Positions 8,911-17,654 of a stretch of 64,000 nucleotides of DNA are shown here, piece after piece (positions within the stretch are counted from its first letter, which is position 1; each line of letters starts with the position of its first letter). The DNA comes from Oceanihabitans sp. 2_MG-2023 (GTDB lineage Bacteria; Bacteroidota; Bacteroidia; Flavobacteriales; Flavobacteriaceae): positions 1 to 64,000 of the forward strand of contig NZ_JAUOQT010000007.1 of NCBI RefSeq assembly GCF_030547245.1, given 5' to 3'. The position numbers and the translations under genes were made by a program. The notes under the pieces are model-generated. The model had not been told where the DNA came from and did no database searches. It worked only from the letters and a program-made list of their open reading frames with translations.

Positions 8911-9465
8911 TTATTTTACTTCTTCAACTATTAAACCTTCTTCATGAAAGTTAAATCGAAACAACCTGTTTTTTTTAGATTTTGGATTTACATATTTTAA
9001 AACAAGAATAGGAAATCCATCTTCTTGATCTAGGTTTTCTAACCAAAAATCGGAAACCAAATAGGTTGTAGTTTCGTCTTTATTTAATATTTTGTTTTCT
9101 AATAAAAAAGCTTTGTCAATAGTATTATTAAAAATTTCTTTATTGTCTTTAGATACTTTTATATCAATTAAAATATCTCTATAATAAGTTTTTAAATCTG
9201 CACTATCTTTAATAATAAGACCACTTTCCATACTAGAGTAAAATTTAGTATGTATTTGGTAACCATTACTAAATAACGTGTCTGTAACGTTTTCAAAATA
9301 CGTTTCTGGAACAATAGTAATAGCTCCAGAAAAAGTATCCAATACTTTGTTTTCAATTAAATCTTGTTGTGCAGTTCTGTGTTTTTTGTCACGGCCATCA
9401 CAACTAAAAAGTAGAATGATAACTAGTAAAAAGAGTAGTGGAAGGTATTTTTTTAAACTAGACAT
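8911..9465 (-). CDS. Lipoprotein of unknown function between dnaX and miaE
   Basis: The 184-residue protein starts with a hydrophobic segment and a lipobox (LLFLLVIILLFSC), so it should be lipid-anchored after cleavage before Cys22. The remainder is a mixed alpha/beta domain with no motif I can name; it contains ETYFENVTDTLFSNGY and ends in a strand-rich part (RLFRFNFHEEGLIVEE). It overlaps the end of dnaX by 8 bases and precedes miaE by one base, so it is cotranscribed with both. No functional link to DNA replication is evident. Confidence 0.75.
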   Translation of the reverse strand: MSSLKKYLPLLFLLVIILLFSCDGRDKKHRTAQQDLIENKVLDTFSGAITIVPETYFENVTDTLFSNGYQIHTKFYSSMESGLIIKDSADLKTYYRDILIDIKVSKDNKEIFNNTIDKAFLLENKILNKDETTTYLVSDFWLENLDQEDGFPILVLKYVNPKSKKNRLFRFNFHEEGLIVEEVK

Positions 9466-11185
9466 CTAAATCAAATGTTTTTCTAAGCAATTCCATATTA
9501 GGGTTTTTCTCCATTAACTTTTCAAATTTATCTTTAGAAGTGTATGCGTATTTTTTCTCCAATTGTTCGTTTACAGTAACTTCTAAATGAATATCATAAT
9601 TGTTAAGTTTCTTCCTAATAAAACCTAAAAGTGGATATTGTTGTCTTTCTACTTCCACTTTATTAGTAGCATTTGGATATTCTACATGAATGGTATTTCC
9701 AGAAATTTTTGGTTTGTCTATAGATAAAATAGAAGCGAGATTATATTGTCCGTTTTCTTCTATTTTTTTAACAAAAGCATACCAAGCTTCAATAGCTGCT
9801 TCTTCTGTAAATGCGTCTGATGGTAAGTCTTCTTCATCAAGAACAACTTCCATTTGTTTAATTTGATGCTCTTTTTTAAGTCTAATACTACGTAATGATA
9901 AACCAGAAGATGATTTTTTTTGAGAATTTAAATCAATTTTTGGTGTTTGTGTAATACTAGTTTTTTTAGCAATAGGCTTTGAAGTATTGGTGGATACCGC
10001 TTTGTTTTCTTCTTTCTTAGGAAGGCTTTTTTCTTCCGCTTTGGGTCTTTGTACAGGAATTGGAGTAATTCCTTTTTTTATAAAGTAGGAAGCTGGAATT
10101 ATGTAGTTTTTGCTATTTTTTTTTTCTCCATCGAAAGTGATAGAGGCAAGCTGCATTAAAGTTAGTTCAACGAGTAATCGTTGATTTTTACTGCTTTTAT
10201 ATTTTAAGTCACAATCATTAGCGAGTTCAATTCCTTTTAGCAAAAAAGCTAGTGAAGCTTTTTTACTTTGCGCTATATATTTTGCTTTAGTTTGTTCTCC
10301 AACTTCGAGAAGTTCTATGGTTTGTTCATTTTTACAAACCATTAAATCTCTAAAGTGACTTGCTAATCCAGCGATATAATGATGTCCATCAAAGCCTTTA
10401 GATAAAGTGGTATTAAATTGAATTAGTAATTCTGGTATTTTATTTTCTAATATAAAATCGGTACTTGTAAAGTAGGTCTCATAATCTAAAACATTTAGAT
10501 TTTCAGTAACAGCTTGACGTGTTAAATTTTTTCCTGAGAAACTAACTACACGATCAAAAATAGAAAGTGCATCACGCATTGCTCCATCTGCTTTTTGAGC
10601 AATAATATGAAGCGCATCATCTTCGGCTTCTACTCCCTGTTCTTTAGCGATGTACTTTAAATAATTTTTTGCGTCTTTAACGGTAATCCTTTTAAAATCG
10701 AAAATTTGACAACGTGAAAGAATAGTTGGAATTATTTTGTGCTTTTCGGTAGTTGCAAGAATAAATATGCAATGTTTTGGCGGTTCTTCTAAAGTCTTTA
10801 AAAAAGCATTAAAAGCAGCTTGAGAGAGCATATGTACCTCGTCAATAATATATACTTTATATTTACCAACTTGTGGTGGAATACGAACTTGATCTGTTAA
10901 ATTTCGAATATCATCTACAGAGTTGTTAGATGCAGCATCTAGTTCAAATATATTAAAAGCAAAATCTTCATCTTCCTTTTCTGTACCATCACTATTTATC
11001 ATTTTAGCAAGAATACGAGCACATGTTGTTTTACCAACACCACGAGGACCTGTAAATAATAATGCTTGTGCTAAGTGATTGTTATCTATTGCATTTAGTA
11101 AGGTATTTGTAATAGCTTGTTGCCCAACAACGTCTTTAAACGTTTGTGGTCTGTATTTTCTAGCAGATACTACAAAGTGTTCCAA
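9458..11185 (-). CDS. dnaX: DNA polymerase III subunit gamma/tau
   Basis: The 575-residue protein carries the clamp-loader AAA+ module: Walker A GPRGVGKTT near residue 45, Walker B YIIDEVHML near 116 and the SRC motif (LSRCQIFDF). The four-cysteine zinc module that usually follows Walker A is absent; the stretch SDGTEKEDEDFAFNIFELD replaces it. After about residue 365 comes a low-complexity lysine/serine linker and then a C-terminal tau-like domain. An in-frame A AAA AAA run at 9920-9914 in the linker could support a -1 frameshift giving a 432-residue gamma-like product. It heads an operon with a lipoprotein gene and miaE. Confidence 0.96.
   Translation of the reverse strand: MEHFVVSARKYRPQTFKDVVGQQAITNTLLNAIDNNHLAQALLFTGPRGVGKTTCARILAKMINSDGTEKEDEDFAFNIFELDAASNNSVDDIRNLTDQVRIPPQVGKYKVYIIDEVHMLSQAAFNAFLKTLEEPPKHCIFILATTEKHKIIPTILSRCQIFDFKRITVKDAKNYLKYIAKEQGVEAEDDALHIIAQKADGAMRDALSIFDRVVSFSGKNLTRQAVTENLNVLDYETYFTSTDFILENKIPELLIQFNTTLSKGFDGHHYIAGLASHFRDLMVCKNEQTIELLEVGEQTKAKYIAQSKKASLAFLLKGIELANDCDLKYKSSKNQRLLVELTLMQLASITFDGEKKNSKNYIIPASYFIKKGITPIPVQRPKAEEKSLPKKEENKAVSTNTSKPIAKKTSITQTPKIDLNSQKKSSSGLSLRSIRLKKEHQIKQMEVVLDEEDLPSDAFTEEAAIEAWYAFVKKIEENGQYNLASILSIDKPKISGNTIHVEYPNATNKVEVERQQYPLLGFIRKKLNNYDIHLEVTVNEQLEKKYAYTSKDKFEKLMEKNPNMELLRKTFDLDV
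9914..9921 (-). other. Candidate programmed frameshift / slippage site in dnaX
   Basis: The minus strand has eight consecutive A residues read as caA AAA AAA tca (Gln422-Lys423-Lys424-Ser425). A -1 slip gives the codons ATC ATC TTC TGG TTT ATC and then ATT ACG TAG, so translation ends at 9890-9888 with 432 residues. E. coli gamma is made the same way and has 431. I see no strong downstream hairpin, so this is a candidate only. Confidence 0.5.
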
Positions 11186-11237
11186 TTTGTTTTTACGTGT
11201 TTTAGCATCTTTACATGCTAGTTAATGAATAGAATAA

Positions 11238-11245
11238 CAAAGTTA
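11238..11245 (-). promoter_or_regulatory. Candidate -7 box for dnaX
   Basis: The minus strand reads TAACTTTG, identical to the rnpB -7 box, 52 bases before the dnaX ATG. No clear -33 TTG is seen. A small inverted repeat (TAGCAT/ATGCTA, 11203-11220) lies in the presumed 5' leader. Confidence 0.4.
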
Positions 11246-11356
11246 AAAATTAAGCGTAAAATATAGAATAATGAATGCGAATTTTAATAGGAGTTATTAA
11301 CAATTTATTTCGTTAAATGAGGGAATCTTGTGTATTCCTTTTTTGATCTTTATTAG

Positions 11357-11388
11357 TTGTATTTTATAAAATTTCTATTGTAACTTTG
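11357..11388 (+). promoter_or_regulatory. Promoter of rnpB
   Basis: TTG at 11357-11359 and TAACTTTG at 11381-11388 are separated by 21 bases, matching the Bacteroidota sigma-A promoter (TTTG, 19-21 bases, TAnnTTTG). The start of transcription is expected about 6-7 bases downstream, at the beginning of the RNase P RNA. Confidence 0.8.
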
Positions 11389-11394
11389 CAACAA

Positions 11395-11700
11395 GTATTT
11401 CGCCTTATCGCTGTCCCGATAAATCGGGATGGAGGAAAGTCCGAACACCATAGTGTAACATAGTGGTTAACAGCCACCAGTCGTGAGATTAGGAAAAGTG
11501 CAACAGAAAGTATGTACAGGTAATGCTGTAGTGAAACCAGGTAAACTCTATGTGGTGCAATGTCATGTAAACTAATGCTTGAGCGTACACGCGCGATGTT
11601 AGAGGGTAGGCAGCTAAAGTGTATTGGTAACAATACACGTAGATAAATGATAAGGACTCTTTTAGAGTACAAAATTCGGCTTATAGATTTACTTTATCTA
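11395..11700 (+). ncRNA. rnpB: RNase P RNA (bacterial type A)
   Basis: The conserved 5' core GAGGAAAGTCCGAACACCAT lies near 11432 and the 3' core ACAAAATTCGGCTTATAG near 11668-11685. Between them are the P8-P10 region elements ACAGAAAGTATG, GTGAAACCAGGTAAACTC and AGAGGGTAGGCAGC. The ends AAGTA and TACTT can pair as part of P1. This RNA is the catalytic subunit that matures the 5' ends of tRNAs. The exact ends are estimated from the promoter and P1. No protein-coding gene overlaps it on either strand. Confidence 0.95.
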
Positions 11701-11703
11701 ACA

Positions 11704-11737
11704 AGCCCTTTGCTTTGTGCAAAGGGCTATGTTTTTT
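11704..11737 (+). terminator. rho-independent terminator of rnpB
   Basis: AGCCCTTTGC and GCAAAGGGCT form a perfect 10-bp stem with a TTTGT loop, followed by AT and then GTTTTTT. It lies directly after the P1 3' strand. Confidence 0.9.
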
Positions 11738-11830
11738 GCTATAAAATCAACTCTTCCTTGAGAGGAATTATTGTTATTTCTTTGGCTTATTTAATTAGGA
11801 TACTTCTAAGGTAATAAAAAAAAAAGAATA

Positions 11831-11858
11831 TAAAAACATACGCATAGTAATAGGCGTA
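11831..11858 (-). terminator. Candidate terminator of the rsmD operon
   Basis: On the minus strand ATACGC and GCGTAT form a 6-bp stem around a 10-base loop, followed by GTTTTTAT and a further long T-rich run (A-rich at 11815-11835 on the plus strand). It lies 38 bases after the rsmD stop. Confidence 0.55.
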
Positions 11859-11895
11859 TTAATACGTAGGAAAAGTAAATACTTTTTAAATAAAT

Positions 11896-12444
11896 TTACT
11901 CGTTTTCTGCTATTTCAAAAAAGCTAAACATATTCCCTCCATAGCCTTTAGAGTGTGAGTAGTTAGCTAGGTGAGAAATATCTGTATGTTTAGAGTGTTC
12001 TATAATAAGTAATCCTTCTTGTTCTAATAAGTTATTTTGAAAAATTAGTTCTGGTATTTTAGAAAACTTTTCAACTGGAAAATCGTAAGGAGGATCTGCA
12101 AAAATGATAGTGTGTTTGGTAGAAGATTTTTCTAAAAAGCTAAATACATCACTTTTTATGGTTTGTATTTGCATATTAAAAGCTTCAGCAGTTTCATTAA
12201 TAAACTTAATACAACCATAGTTAGCATCTACACTTGTAATTTGTTCTGTTCCTCTGGAGGCAAACTCATAACTTATATTTCCACTTCCGCTAAATAAATC
12301 TAATACAGATACATCATCAAAATAATATTGGTTATTTAAAATGTTGAATAGAGATTCTTTGGCCATATCTGTTGTTGGCCTGATTGGTAATTTTTTTGGA
12401 GCAGTTATTCTTCTGCCTTTGTATTTGCCGGATATTATTCGCAT
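11896..12444 (-). CDS. rsmD: 16S rRNA (guanine966-N2)-methyltransferase RsmD
   Basis: The 182-residue protein begins with the family signature MRIISGKYKGRRI and has the SAM-binding motif DLFSGSGNIS (49-58) and the catalytic DPPY motif (117-120). RsmD methylates G966 of 16S rRNA in the small subunit. Its start codon shares one base with the stop of the DUF3822 gene (TAATG), so the two are translationally coupled. A weak hairpin with a T-rich tail follows it. Confidence 0.95.
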   Translation of the reverse strand: MRIISGKYKGRRITAPKKLPIRPTTDMAKESLFNILNNQYYFDDVSVLDLFSGSGNISYEFASRGTEQITSVDANYGCIKFINETAEAFNMQIQTIKSDVFSFLEKSSTKHTIIFADPPYDFPVEKFSKIPELIFQNNLLEQEGLLIIEHSKHTDISHLANYSHSKGYGGNMFSFFEIAENE

Positions 12445-13259
12445 TAAAAGCTATGCTTTAAAATATAATTAGAATGTTTTGTTTCTTGGTCTACGATGTA
12501 GTTGGTATTTGGTGTGCCAAATGCTATATGCCTTATGTACTTAAATGCAATGTTATAGAGTTCATTTTCTGCAACAATATTACCTAAAAATACAAGTTTT
12601 AACGTTTCAGGGTTAAGTTGTAATTGCTCTGCTGTAAAAAGAATATAGTATATAAAATCTTCTTTTGTTGTAAATGTAAATGTATTGTAAAGATCTAAGT
12701 TGCCTTGGTTGGTTACAATTATTTCAAAATGGTTATTGTTTACATGCACATACATTTTTTTATCTTGTGCATGTTTTTCTTTAAGCAAAATCTCTTCAAC
12801 TAAAATAGTTGAAAAATGTTTATAGGCAAAGCTGCCAAATTTGTCGTATAAATAATTATTAATATTCATGTAAGGTACATAAACATTTACACTGTTATTT
12901 ATAACAATAACGTCTTGCGCTATATAGTCTGTTTGTAGTATTTTAGAGTTAAATTTTAAATAGTCTGCAATAGCATTTTCATTAAATAAAGGCTTTGGTA
13001 CTAAAGTAGAAAGTTCGTTGATGTACACAACGTTTAAAGCGTTAAAATTACTTTGTAGAGCTTGTGTGGTATTAAATATCTTTTTTAATTCGTCTAATAC
13101 TTGAAAAGGGGTTTGTTTTTGACTAAAATTAAAATGTTTTAAATAAGCAATAGTGTTTGTATCTGGATGTAGTATACAAAAAGAAAGTCCATTCAAACTT
13201 ATTTGAATGGACAACTCTTGGTTAATTAGTATGTTTGTTGTATTACTCGCTGTCGCCAT
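12444..13259 (-). CDS. DUF3822 family protein
   Basis: I choose the ATG at 13259 (MATASNTTN, 271 residues) over an in-frame ATG at 13280, because the later start reduces overlap with the upstream gene to 17 bases. The protein has no signal peptide. It looks like a divergent member of the ASKHA (actin-like ATPase) fold, which is typical of DUF3822, with alternating strands such as LSIQISLNGLSFCILH and MYVHVNNNHFEIIVTNQG. The family is nearly always beside rsmD in Flavobacteria, but its role is unknown. The fold statement is from memory of the family. Confidence 0.75.
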   Translation of the reverse strand: MATASNTTNILINQELSIQISLNGLSFCILHPDTNTIAYLKHFNFSQKQTPFQVLDELKKIFNTTQALQSNFNALNVVYINELSTLVPKPLFNENAIADYLKFNSKILQTDYIAQDVIVINNSVNVYVPYMNINNYLYDKFGSFAYKHFSTILVEEILLKEKHAQDKKMYVHVNNNHFEIIVTNQGNLDLYNTFTFTTKEDFIYYILFTAEQLQLNPETLKLVFLGNIVAENELYNIAFKYIRHIAFGTPNTNYIVDQETKHSNYILKHSF

Positions 13260-13980
13260 AAGTTTTTGGCCAGTTACCACTAGTATTTATTTCTTCTAAA
13301 GATCCAACTCTAATTGCATCTCCATTAACACCATCTACAGATACTGTTTCATTTTCTTGCGCTAATAAATCTTTGTTTTGATCGGCTAAAATGATATTCT
13401 TAGATAATTTTGCTTCAAAAACAGGAATCTTGTTTTCACCTTCTTCTCCAAGTAAGCCAGATTTCATTTCAATTTTAGCTCCTTCAATAGAAGGTATGTT
13501 CATCATGGATCTATATCTATCCGAATTTTTGAATAAAGAATCTTTAACAGCTACAGTACCTAGAGTATCAATAACAGTGATATCTTTCATGGTTTCAACA
13601 CCACCAAAAAGTCTAGTTCTTTCTTTATCTAAAACCGTTTCAACTCTACGTTGAGTAATTGTAAACTCTGCAGTGTCAATAAATTTAATTAGGCTTTCAA
13701 AATCTGGAGCAAAATCACCATTAACTTGTCTGTGTGCTAATTGAGAATCTCTAACATCTACCATTTTAGCAATTACTTCTGCATAACGTTTTTCTTTTAC
13801 CTTATTAAATTTAATAGGCTCGTAGATAGAATTAAATGTTTGATAACCTAAAAAGGCTATTAAAGCCCAAAGAGCTATCATTAAAACTGGTCTTAACTTC
13901 GTTGGAATGAACTTATCTATAAGCCAAACTAACCCAATAGTTACAAGAATTACTGCAATTGCAATTAATATTAATTTCAT
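13243..13980 (-). CDS. Membrane-anchored protein of unknown function
   Basis: The 245-residue protein has two N-terminal transmembrane helices (LILIAIAVILVTIGLVWLI and VLMIALWALIAFLGYQTF, residues about 3-21 and 33-50). A soluble domain of about 190 residues follows, with a short coiled-coil-like start (KEKRYAEVIAKMVDVRDSQLAHR). It contains a segment FESLIKFIDTAEF that I recall from related flavobacterial proteins in the same place. It heads the operon with DUF3822 and rsmD. I do not recognise a catalytic motif. Confidence 0.75.
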   Translation of the reverse strand: MKLILIAIAVILVTIGLVWLIDKFIPTKLRPVLMIALWALIAFLGYQTFNSIYEPIKFNKVKEKRYAEVIAKMVDVRDSQLAHRQVNGDFAPDFESLIKFIDTAEFTITQRRVETVLDKERTRLFGGVETMKDITVIDTLGTVAVKDSLFKNSDRYRSMMNIPSIEGAKIEMKSGLLGEEGENKIPVFEAKLSKNIILADQNKDLLAQENETVSVDGVNGDAIRVGSLEEINTSGNWPKTYGDSE

Positions 13981-14069
13981 AGTATGATTAATTAAATTTT
14001 AATAAAGGTCTTTCGCAAATCTACAATTTTTTTTTAATCGTTAAAACCAAAGTGCATAAAAATCATCAC

Positions 14070-14077
14070 TATATTTG
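14070..14077 (+). promoter_or_regulatory. Candidate -7 box for the RecD-like helicase gene
   Basis: TATATTTG matches TAnnTTTG and ends 28 bases before the ATG at 14106. No clear -33 TTG is seen. Confidence 0.4.
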
Positions 14078-14105
14078 ATGAAATTTTATTACACAACTAT
14101 AATTA

Positions 14106-15536
14106 ATGACCGAATCCCAATTTTATTCCCTTATAAAACAGCAGTTTCCGTTTAAAACAACAGAAAAACAAGATATCGTTTTATTACAACTTTCTGCATT
14201 TATTTTTTCTAAAAACTCAAATGCGCTTTATTTATTAAAAGGATATGCTGGGACAGGTAAAACCACCATAATAGGTACCATTGTTACCCATTTATGGCAT
14301 GCTAAAAAAAGCGCTGTGTTAATGGCACCAACTGGTAGAGCTGCAAAAGTAATCTCTAATTATTCTAAAAAAACAGCATTTACTATTCATAAAAAAATAT
14401 ATTTTCCAAAAAAAAATAAAGGTGGTGGTGTAAATTTTGTGTTGCAACCAAATAAACATAAAAACACTATTTTTATAGTAGATGAAGCTTCTATGATTCC
14501 AGATACTCCTGGAGATTCTAAACTTTTTGAAAACGGTTCGTTACTAGATGATTTAATGCAATATGTATATTCTGGTCATCAATGTAAATTATTATTGATA
14601 GGAGATACCGCACAATTACCTCCTGTAAAATTAGATTTAAGCCCTGCATTAGATGAAAATACCTTAAGTCTTAATTATAATAAAGACGTTACTAGAATGG
14701 AATTAGACGAAGTGGTACGACAAGAACAGGATTCAGGAATATTAGAAAATGCTACTATATTACGAGAAGCTATTTCTAGCGCTTTCGCGGAAACGTTTAA
14801 ATTCGACTTAAAAAACTTTAAAGATATTGTTCGTCTTGTAGATGGTTATGAAATTATGGATGCCATTAACGATTCTTATAGCAACTTAGGAAACGAAGAA
14901 ACAGCTATTATTGTTCGAAGTAATAAACGGGCAAATATGTACAATCAACAAATTAGAGAACGTATTTTGTTTAATGAAAACGAGCTTTCTGCTGGTGATT
15001 ATCTCATGGTTGTTAAAAATAATTACTTCTGGCTTAAACCAACAACCGAAGCAGGTTTTATTGCAAATGGCGATATTATCGAAGTCTTAGAAATATTCTC
15101 CATCCAAGAATTATATGGTTTTCGCTTCGCGGAAGTAAAAATACGTATGGTCGATTATCCAAACATGGTTCCTTTTGAAACCGTTTTACTTCTCGATACT
15201 ATAACTGCCGAAACACCTTCGTTAGCTTATGAAGATTCTAACCGACTATATCAAGAAGTACAAAAAGACTTTGAAGATGAGACAAGTAACTATAAAAAAT
15301 TTTTAAAGATTAAAGGAAACAAACACTTTAATGCGCTACAAGTAAAATTCTCTTATGCTATTACTTGTCATAAATCACAAGGTGGGCAATGGAATACCGT
15401 TTTTGTAGAACAACCTTATTTGCCAAATGGGATCGATAGAGATTATCTTCGTTGGCTATATACTGCAGTTACAAGAGCTAAAGAAAAATTGTACCTCATT
15501 GGTTTTAAAGATGAATTTTTTCAGGAAGTAGAATAA
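14106..15536 (+). CDS. RecD-like ATP-dependent DNA helicase (superfamily 1)
   Basis: The 476-residue protein has Walker A GYAGTGKTT (46-54), Walker B IFIVDEAS near residue 122, the motif III-like LLLIGDTAQLPP and the C-terminal motifs ITCHKSQGGQW and LYTAVTRAKEKL. It is a compact single-subunit helicase of the RecD2/AAA_30-UvrD_C_2 type, without the N-terminal RecBC-binding region. The role is probably DNA repair or replication-fork processing in the cytoplasm. Two short GC-rich strings resembling an interspersed palindrome (14779-14795 and 15117-15137) lie inside it. Confidence 0.88.
   Translation: MTESQFYSLIKQQFPFKTTEKQDIVLLQLSAFIFSKNSNALYLLKGYAGTGKTTIIGTIVTHLWHAKKSAVLMAPTGRAAKVISNYSKKTAFTIHKKIYFPKKNKGGGVNFVLQPNKHKNTIFIVDEASMIPDTPGDSKLFENGSLLDDLMQYVYSGHQCKLLLIGDTAQLPPVKLDLSPALDENTLSLNYNKDVTRMELDEVVRQEQDSGILENATILREAISSAFAETFKFDLKNFKDIVRLVDGYEIMDAINDSYSNLGNEETAIIVRSNKRANMYNQQIRERILFNENELSAGDYLMVVKNNYFWLKPTTEAGFIANGDIIEVLEIFSIQELYGFRFAEVKIRMVDYPNMVPFETVLLLDTITAETPSLAYEDSNRLYQEVQKDFEDETSNYKKFLKIKGNKHFNALQVKFSYAITCHKSQGGQWNTVFVEQPYLPNGIDRDYLRWLYTAVTRAKEKLYLIGFKDEFFQEVE
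14779..14795. repeat. Short interspersed palindromic element, copy 1
   Basis: GCGCTTTCGCGGAAACG is a GC-rich string in an otherwise AT-rich gene. It resembles the elements at 15117, 29361 and 44556. It is translated as part of the RecD-like helicase (around SSAFAETF). Confidence 0.45.
15117..15137. repeat. Short interspersed palindromic element, copy 2
   Basis: The core TTTTCGCTTCGCGGAAGT is related to the element at 14779 and lies in the same helicase gene (around GFRFAEVK). Confidence 0.4.
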
Positions 15537-15630
15537 ACTACTTAAAATCACAATTTTGATAGTATTAAAAAATAAGTTAGATTTAATTTTAATAACTAAA
15601 TAAATTTTTCCCTTAGGGAAGATGTTACAA

Positions 15631-15644
15631 AGGGAGAAAAAGGA
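15631..15644 (+). promoter_or_regulatory. Shine-Dalgarno-like leader of the DUF4126 gene
   Basis: AGGGAG at 15631-15636 lies 8 bases before the ATG at 15645. This is unusual here, since most genes in this window have no purine-rich ribosome-binding site. It supports this start. Confidence 0.45.
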
Positions 15645-16211
15645 ATGACAACAGAAACAATTTTAAGTGTTTTTTTAGGAGTAGGGCTTGCTGCTTCTGT
15701 CGGTTTTAGAGTGTTTGTACCACTATTTGCATTAAGTCTAGTAGCACATTTTAATGTTTGGGAACTTAATGATTCCTGGCAATGGGTTGGTAGTTTAACA
15801 GCAGTAATAACACTTGGTGTTGCTACTATTGTAGAAATATTTGCTTATTATATTCCATATGTAGATAATTTATTAGATTCTATAGCAATACCATTAGCAG
15901 CTATTGCAGGAACAGCAGTAATGGTATCTACAGTTGCAGATTTGAGTCCAGTTATAACATGGGCTTTAGCAATTATTGCAGGAGGAGGTACAGCGGCTGC
16001 AGTTGCTGGAACATCAAGTGTAACAAGACTTGCTTCTACTACAACTACAGCAGGTTTCGCTAACCCAGTAGTTGCTACCATAGAAACGGGTACATCTATA
16101 ATAATGACCATTATTTCCATATTTATTCCTGTTTTAGCTATCCTACTTGTTCTTATTATACTTCTCGTTATTTTTAGACTTTACAAAAAGTTTAAATCTA
16201 GTAAAGCATAA
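15645..16211 (+). CDS. DUF4126 family membrane protein
   Basis: The 188-residue protein has the N-terminal family signature (SVFLGVGLAASVGFRVFVPL) and about five hydrophobic segments, including one at the C-terminus (FIPVLAILLVLIILLVIFRLY). It is an integral inner-membrane protein with many Gly, Ala and Thr residues in its helices. The family function is unknown. It is preceded by an AGGGAG ribosome-binding site. It ends 49 bases before the next gene's start and may be cotranscribed with it. Confidence 0.85.
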   Translation: MTTETILSVFLGVGLAASVGFRVFVPLFALSLVAHFNVWELNDSWQWVGSLTAVITLGVATIVEIFAYYIPYVDNLLDSIAIPLAAIAGTAVMVSTVADLSPVITWALAIIAGGGTAAAVAGTSSVTRLASTTTTAGFANPVVATIETGTSIIMTIISIFIPVLAILLVLIILLVIFRLYKKFKSSKA

Positions 16212-16228
16212 AATCTATTTAAAAGTTA

Positions 16229-16236
16229 TATTTTTG
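16229..16236 (+). promoter_or_regulatory. Candidate -7 box before the kdsB operon
   Basis: TATTTTTG matches TAnnTTTG, 24 bases before the ATG at 16261. No -33 element is visible. Confidence 0.3.
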
Positions 16237-16260
16237 AAACACTTAATTAAATTAATATTT

Positions 16261-16890
16261 ATGATTAAAAAAGTCACTTATCTTGTTGTTTTATGTTTCC
16301 CTTTCTTATTGTTTTCACAAACTAATGCAGTAACAGAATATGGAGATCAAGTCATTTTAATGGATGATGGAACCTGGAGTTATTTAGATGAAGAAGCAAA
16401 TTTAATAGAAGAAATACCAGAAAATAATTCTATTTTCGAAAAAGATAAAAACGCTAAATTTTTATTAAAAAGTTCTGTTTTTAATATTGGTATTTGGATG
16501 AATACTAAACAGTGGAAGTTTAGCAAAGCATCCGAAAATGAGGATGCAGAATATGAATTAGCACTAAAGGGAGAAGATTTATATGGTACAGTGATTACCG
16601 AAAAAGTAGAAATACCCTTAAAAGCACTTCGCGAAATCGCAATTTCTAATGCTAAGGATGTTGCTCCAGATACAAAAATTACCGACCAAGAGTACAGAAC
16701 CGTAAATGGTGTAAAAGTACTTATGCTAAAAATGAGTGGAACCATGTCTGGCATTAAATTTGCCTACTTTGGTTATTATTATTCTAACGATAAAGGAACT
16801 GTTCAAATAATACTTTTTACATCGCAAAACTTAATGGAAGAATACAATTCTAAAGTAGAAACGCTATTAAATGGATTTGTAGAACTATAA
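16261..16890 (+). CDS. Exported protein of unknown function, first gene of the kdsB run
   Basis: I take the ATG at 16261 (209 residues) because a signal peptide starts there ([20 protein letters not shown]); an upstream in-frame start at 16147 would overlap the DUF4126 gene. Shortly after the signal comes [20 protein letters not shown], a pattern I associate with a small flavobacterial exported family. The rest is an alpha/beta domain that includes [16 protein letters not shown] and resembles stress-response or DUF3157-like periplasmic proteins; this assignment is weak. Only 4 bases separate it from kdsB. Confidence 0.7.
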   Translation: MIKKVTYLVVLCFPFLLFSQTNAVTEYGDQVILMDDGTWSYLDEEANLIEEIPENNSIFEKDKNAKFLLKSSVFNIGIWMNTKQWKFSKASENEDAEYELALKGEDLYGTVITEKVEIPLKALREIAISNAKDVAPDTKITDQEYRTVNGVKVLMLKMSGTMSGIKFAYFGYYYSNDKGTVQIILFTSQNLMEEYNSKVETLLNGFVEL

Positions 16891-16894
16891 ACAT

Positions 16895-17623
16895 ATGAAA
16901 ATAATATCCATGATTCCTGCACGCTATAGTGCAACTCGTTTTCCAGGTAAGCTTATGCAAGACCTTAATGGCAAAACGGTTATCCTTCGTACCTATCAAG
17001 CTACTATGGCAACTAATCTATTTGATGCTGTTTTTGTTGTAACAGATAGTGAAATTATATTTAATGAAATTACAAGTAATGGCGGCAAAGCAATTATGAG
17101 TATTAAAGAACATGAATGTGGTAGCGATAGAATTGCCGAGGCAGTCCAAAATTTAGATGTAGATATCGTTGTTAATGTACAAGGGGATGAACCTTTTACT
17201 GAAGTAGATTCTTTAAAAAAGTTGATTGATGTGTTTAAAAAAGATGAAGCGAATCAAGTAGACTTAGCATCATTAATGGTGCATATTACAAATGAAGAAG
17301 AAATAAAAAACCCAAATACAGTAAAAGTAATAGTCGATCAAAGCAATTTTGCTTTATATTTTTCTCGTAGTCCAATTCCGTATCCTAGAGCAATAAATGT
17401 AGGAGCAAAGTATTATAAACACAAAGGAGTTTATGCATTTAGAAAACAAGCATTATTAGACTTTTATACATTACCAATGTTGCCTTTAGAAGCTTCTGAA
17501 AAAATTGAATGCATTCGCTATTTAGAATATGGAAAACGTATAAAAATGGTAGAAACAGATGTTGAAGGTGTAGAAATTGATACTCCAGAAGATTTAGAAA
17601 GAGCTAAAAAACTCTGGAAATAG
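16895..17623 (+). CDS. kdsB: 3-deoxy-manno-octulosonate cytidylyltransferase (CMP-Kdo synthetase)
   Basis: The 242-residue protein has the signature [16 protein letters not shown] near the N-terminus and [10 protein letters not shown] in the middle, at the usual length for KdsB. It activates Kdo with CTP to form CMP-Kdo for lipopolysaccharide inner-core synthesis in the cytoplasm. A KdnB-type oxidase lies three genes downstream. In Shewanella, KdsB is coupled to KdnA and KdnB and activates the 8-amino derivative of Kdo, so the substrate here could be Kdo8N rather than Kdo. Confidence 0.95.
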   Translation: MKIISMIPARYSATRFPGKLMQDLNGKTVILRTYQATMATNLFDAVFVVTDSEIIFNEITSNGGKAIMSIKEHECGSDRIAEAVQNLDVDIVVNVQGDEPFTEVDSLKKLIDVFKKDEANQVDLASLMVHITNEEEIKNPNTVKVIVDQSNFALYFSRSPIPYPRAINVGAKYYKHKGVYAFRKQALLDFYTLPMLPLEASEKIECIRYLEYGKRIKMVETDVEGVEIDTPEDLERAKKLWK

Positions 17624-17654
17624 TTAGTTATTTCATTTAAAAGAATCTAATAAA

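Noticed and set aside
11364-11672. 102-residue minus-strand open frame
   Set aside because: It lies inside rnpB; the conserved RNase P cores explain the sequence.
16147-16260. Upstream start for the exported protein before kdsB
   Set aside because: It would overlap the DUF4126 gene by 65 bases and place a non-homologous stretch before a signal peptide.
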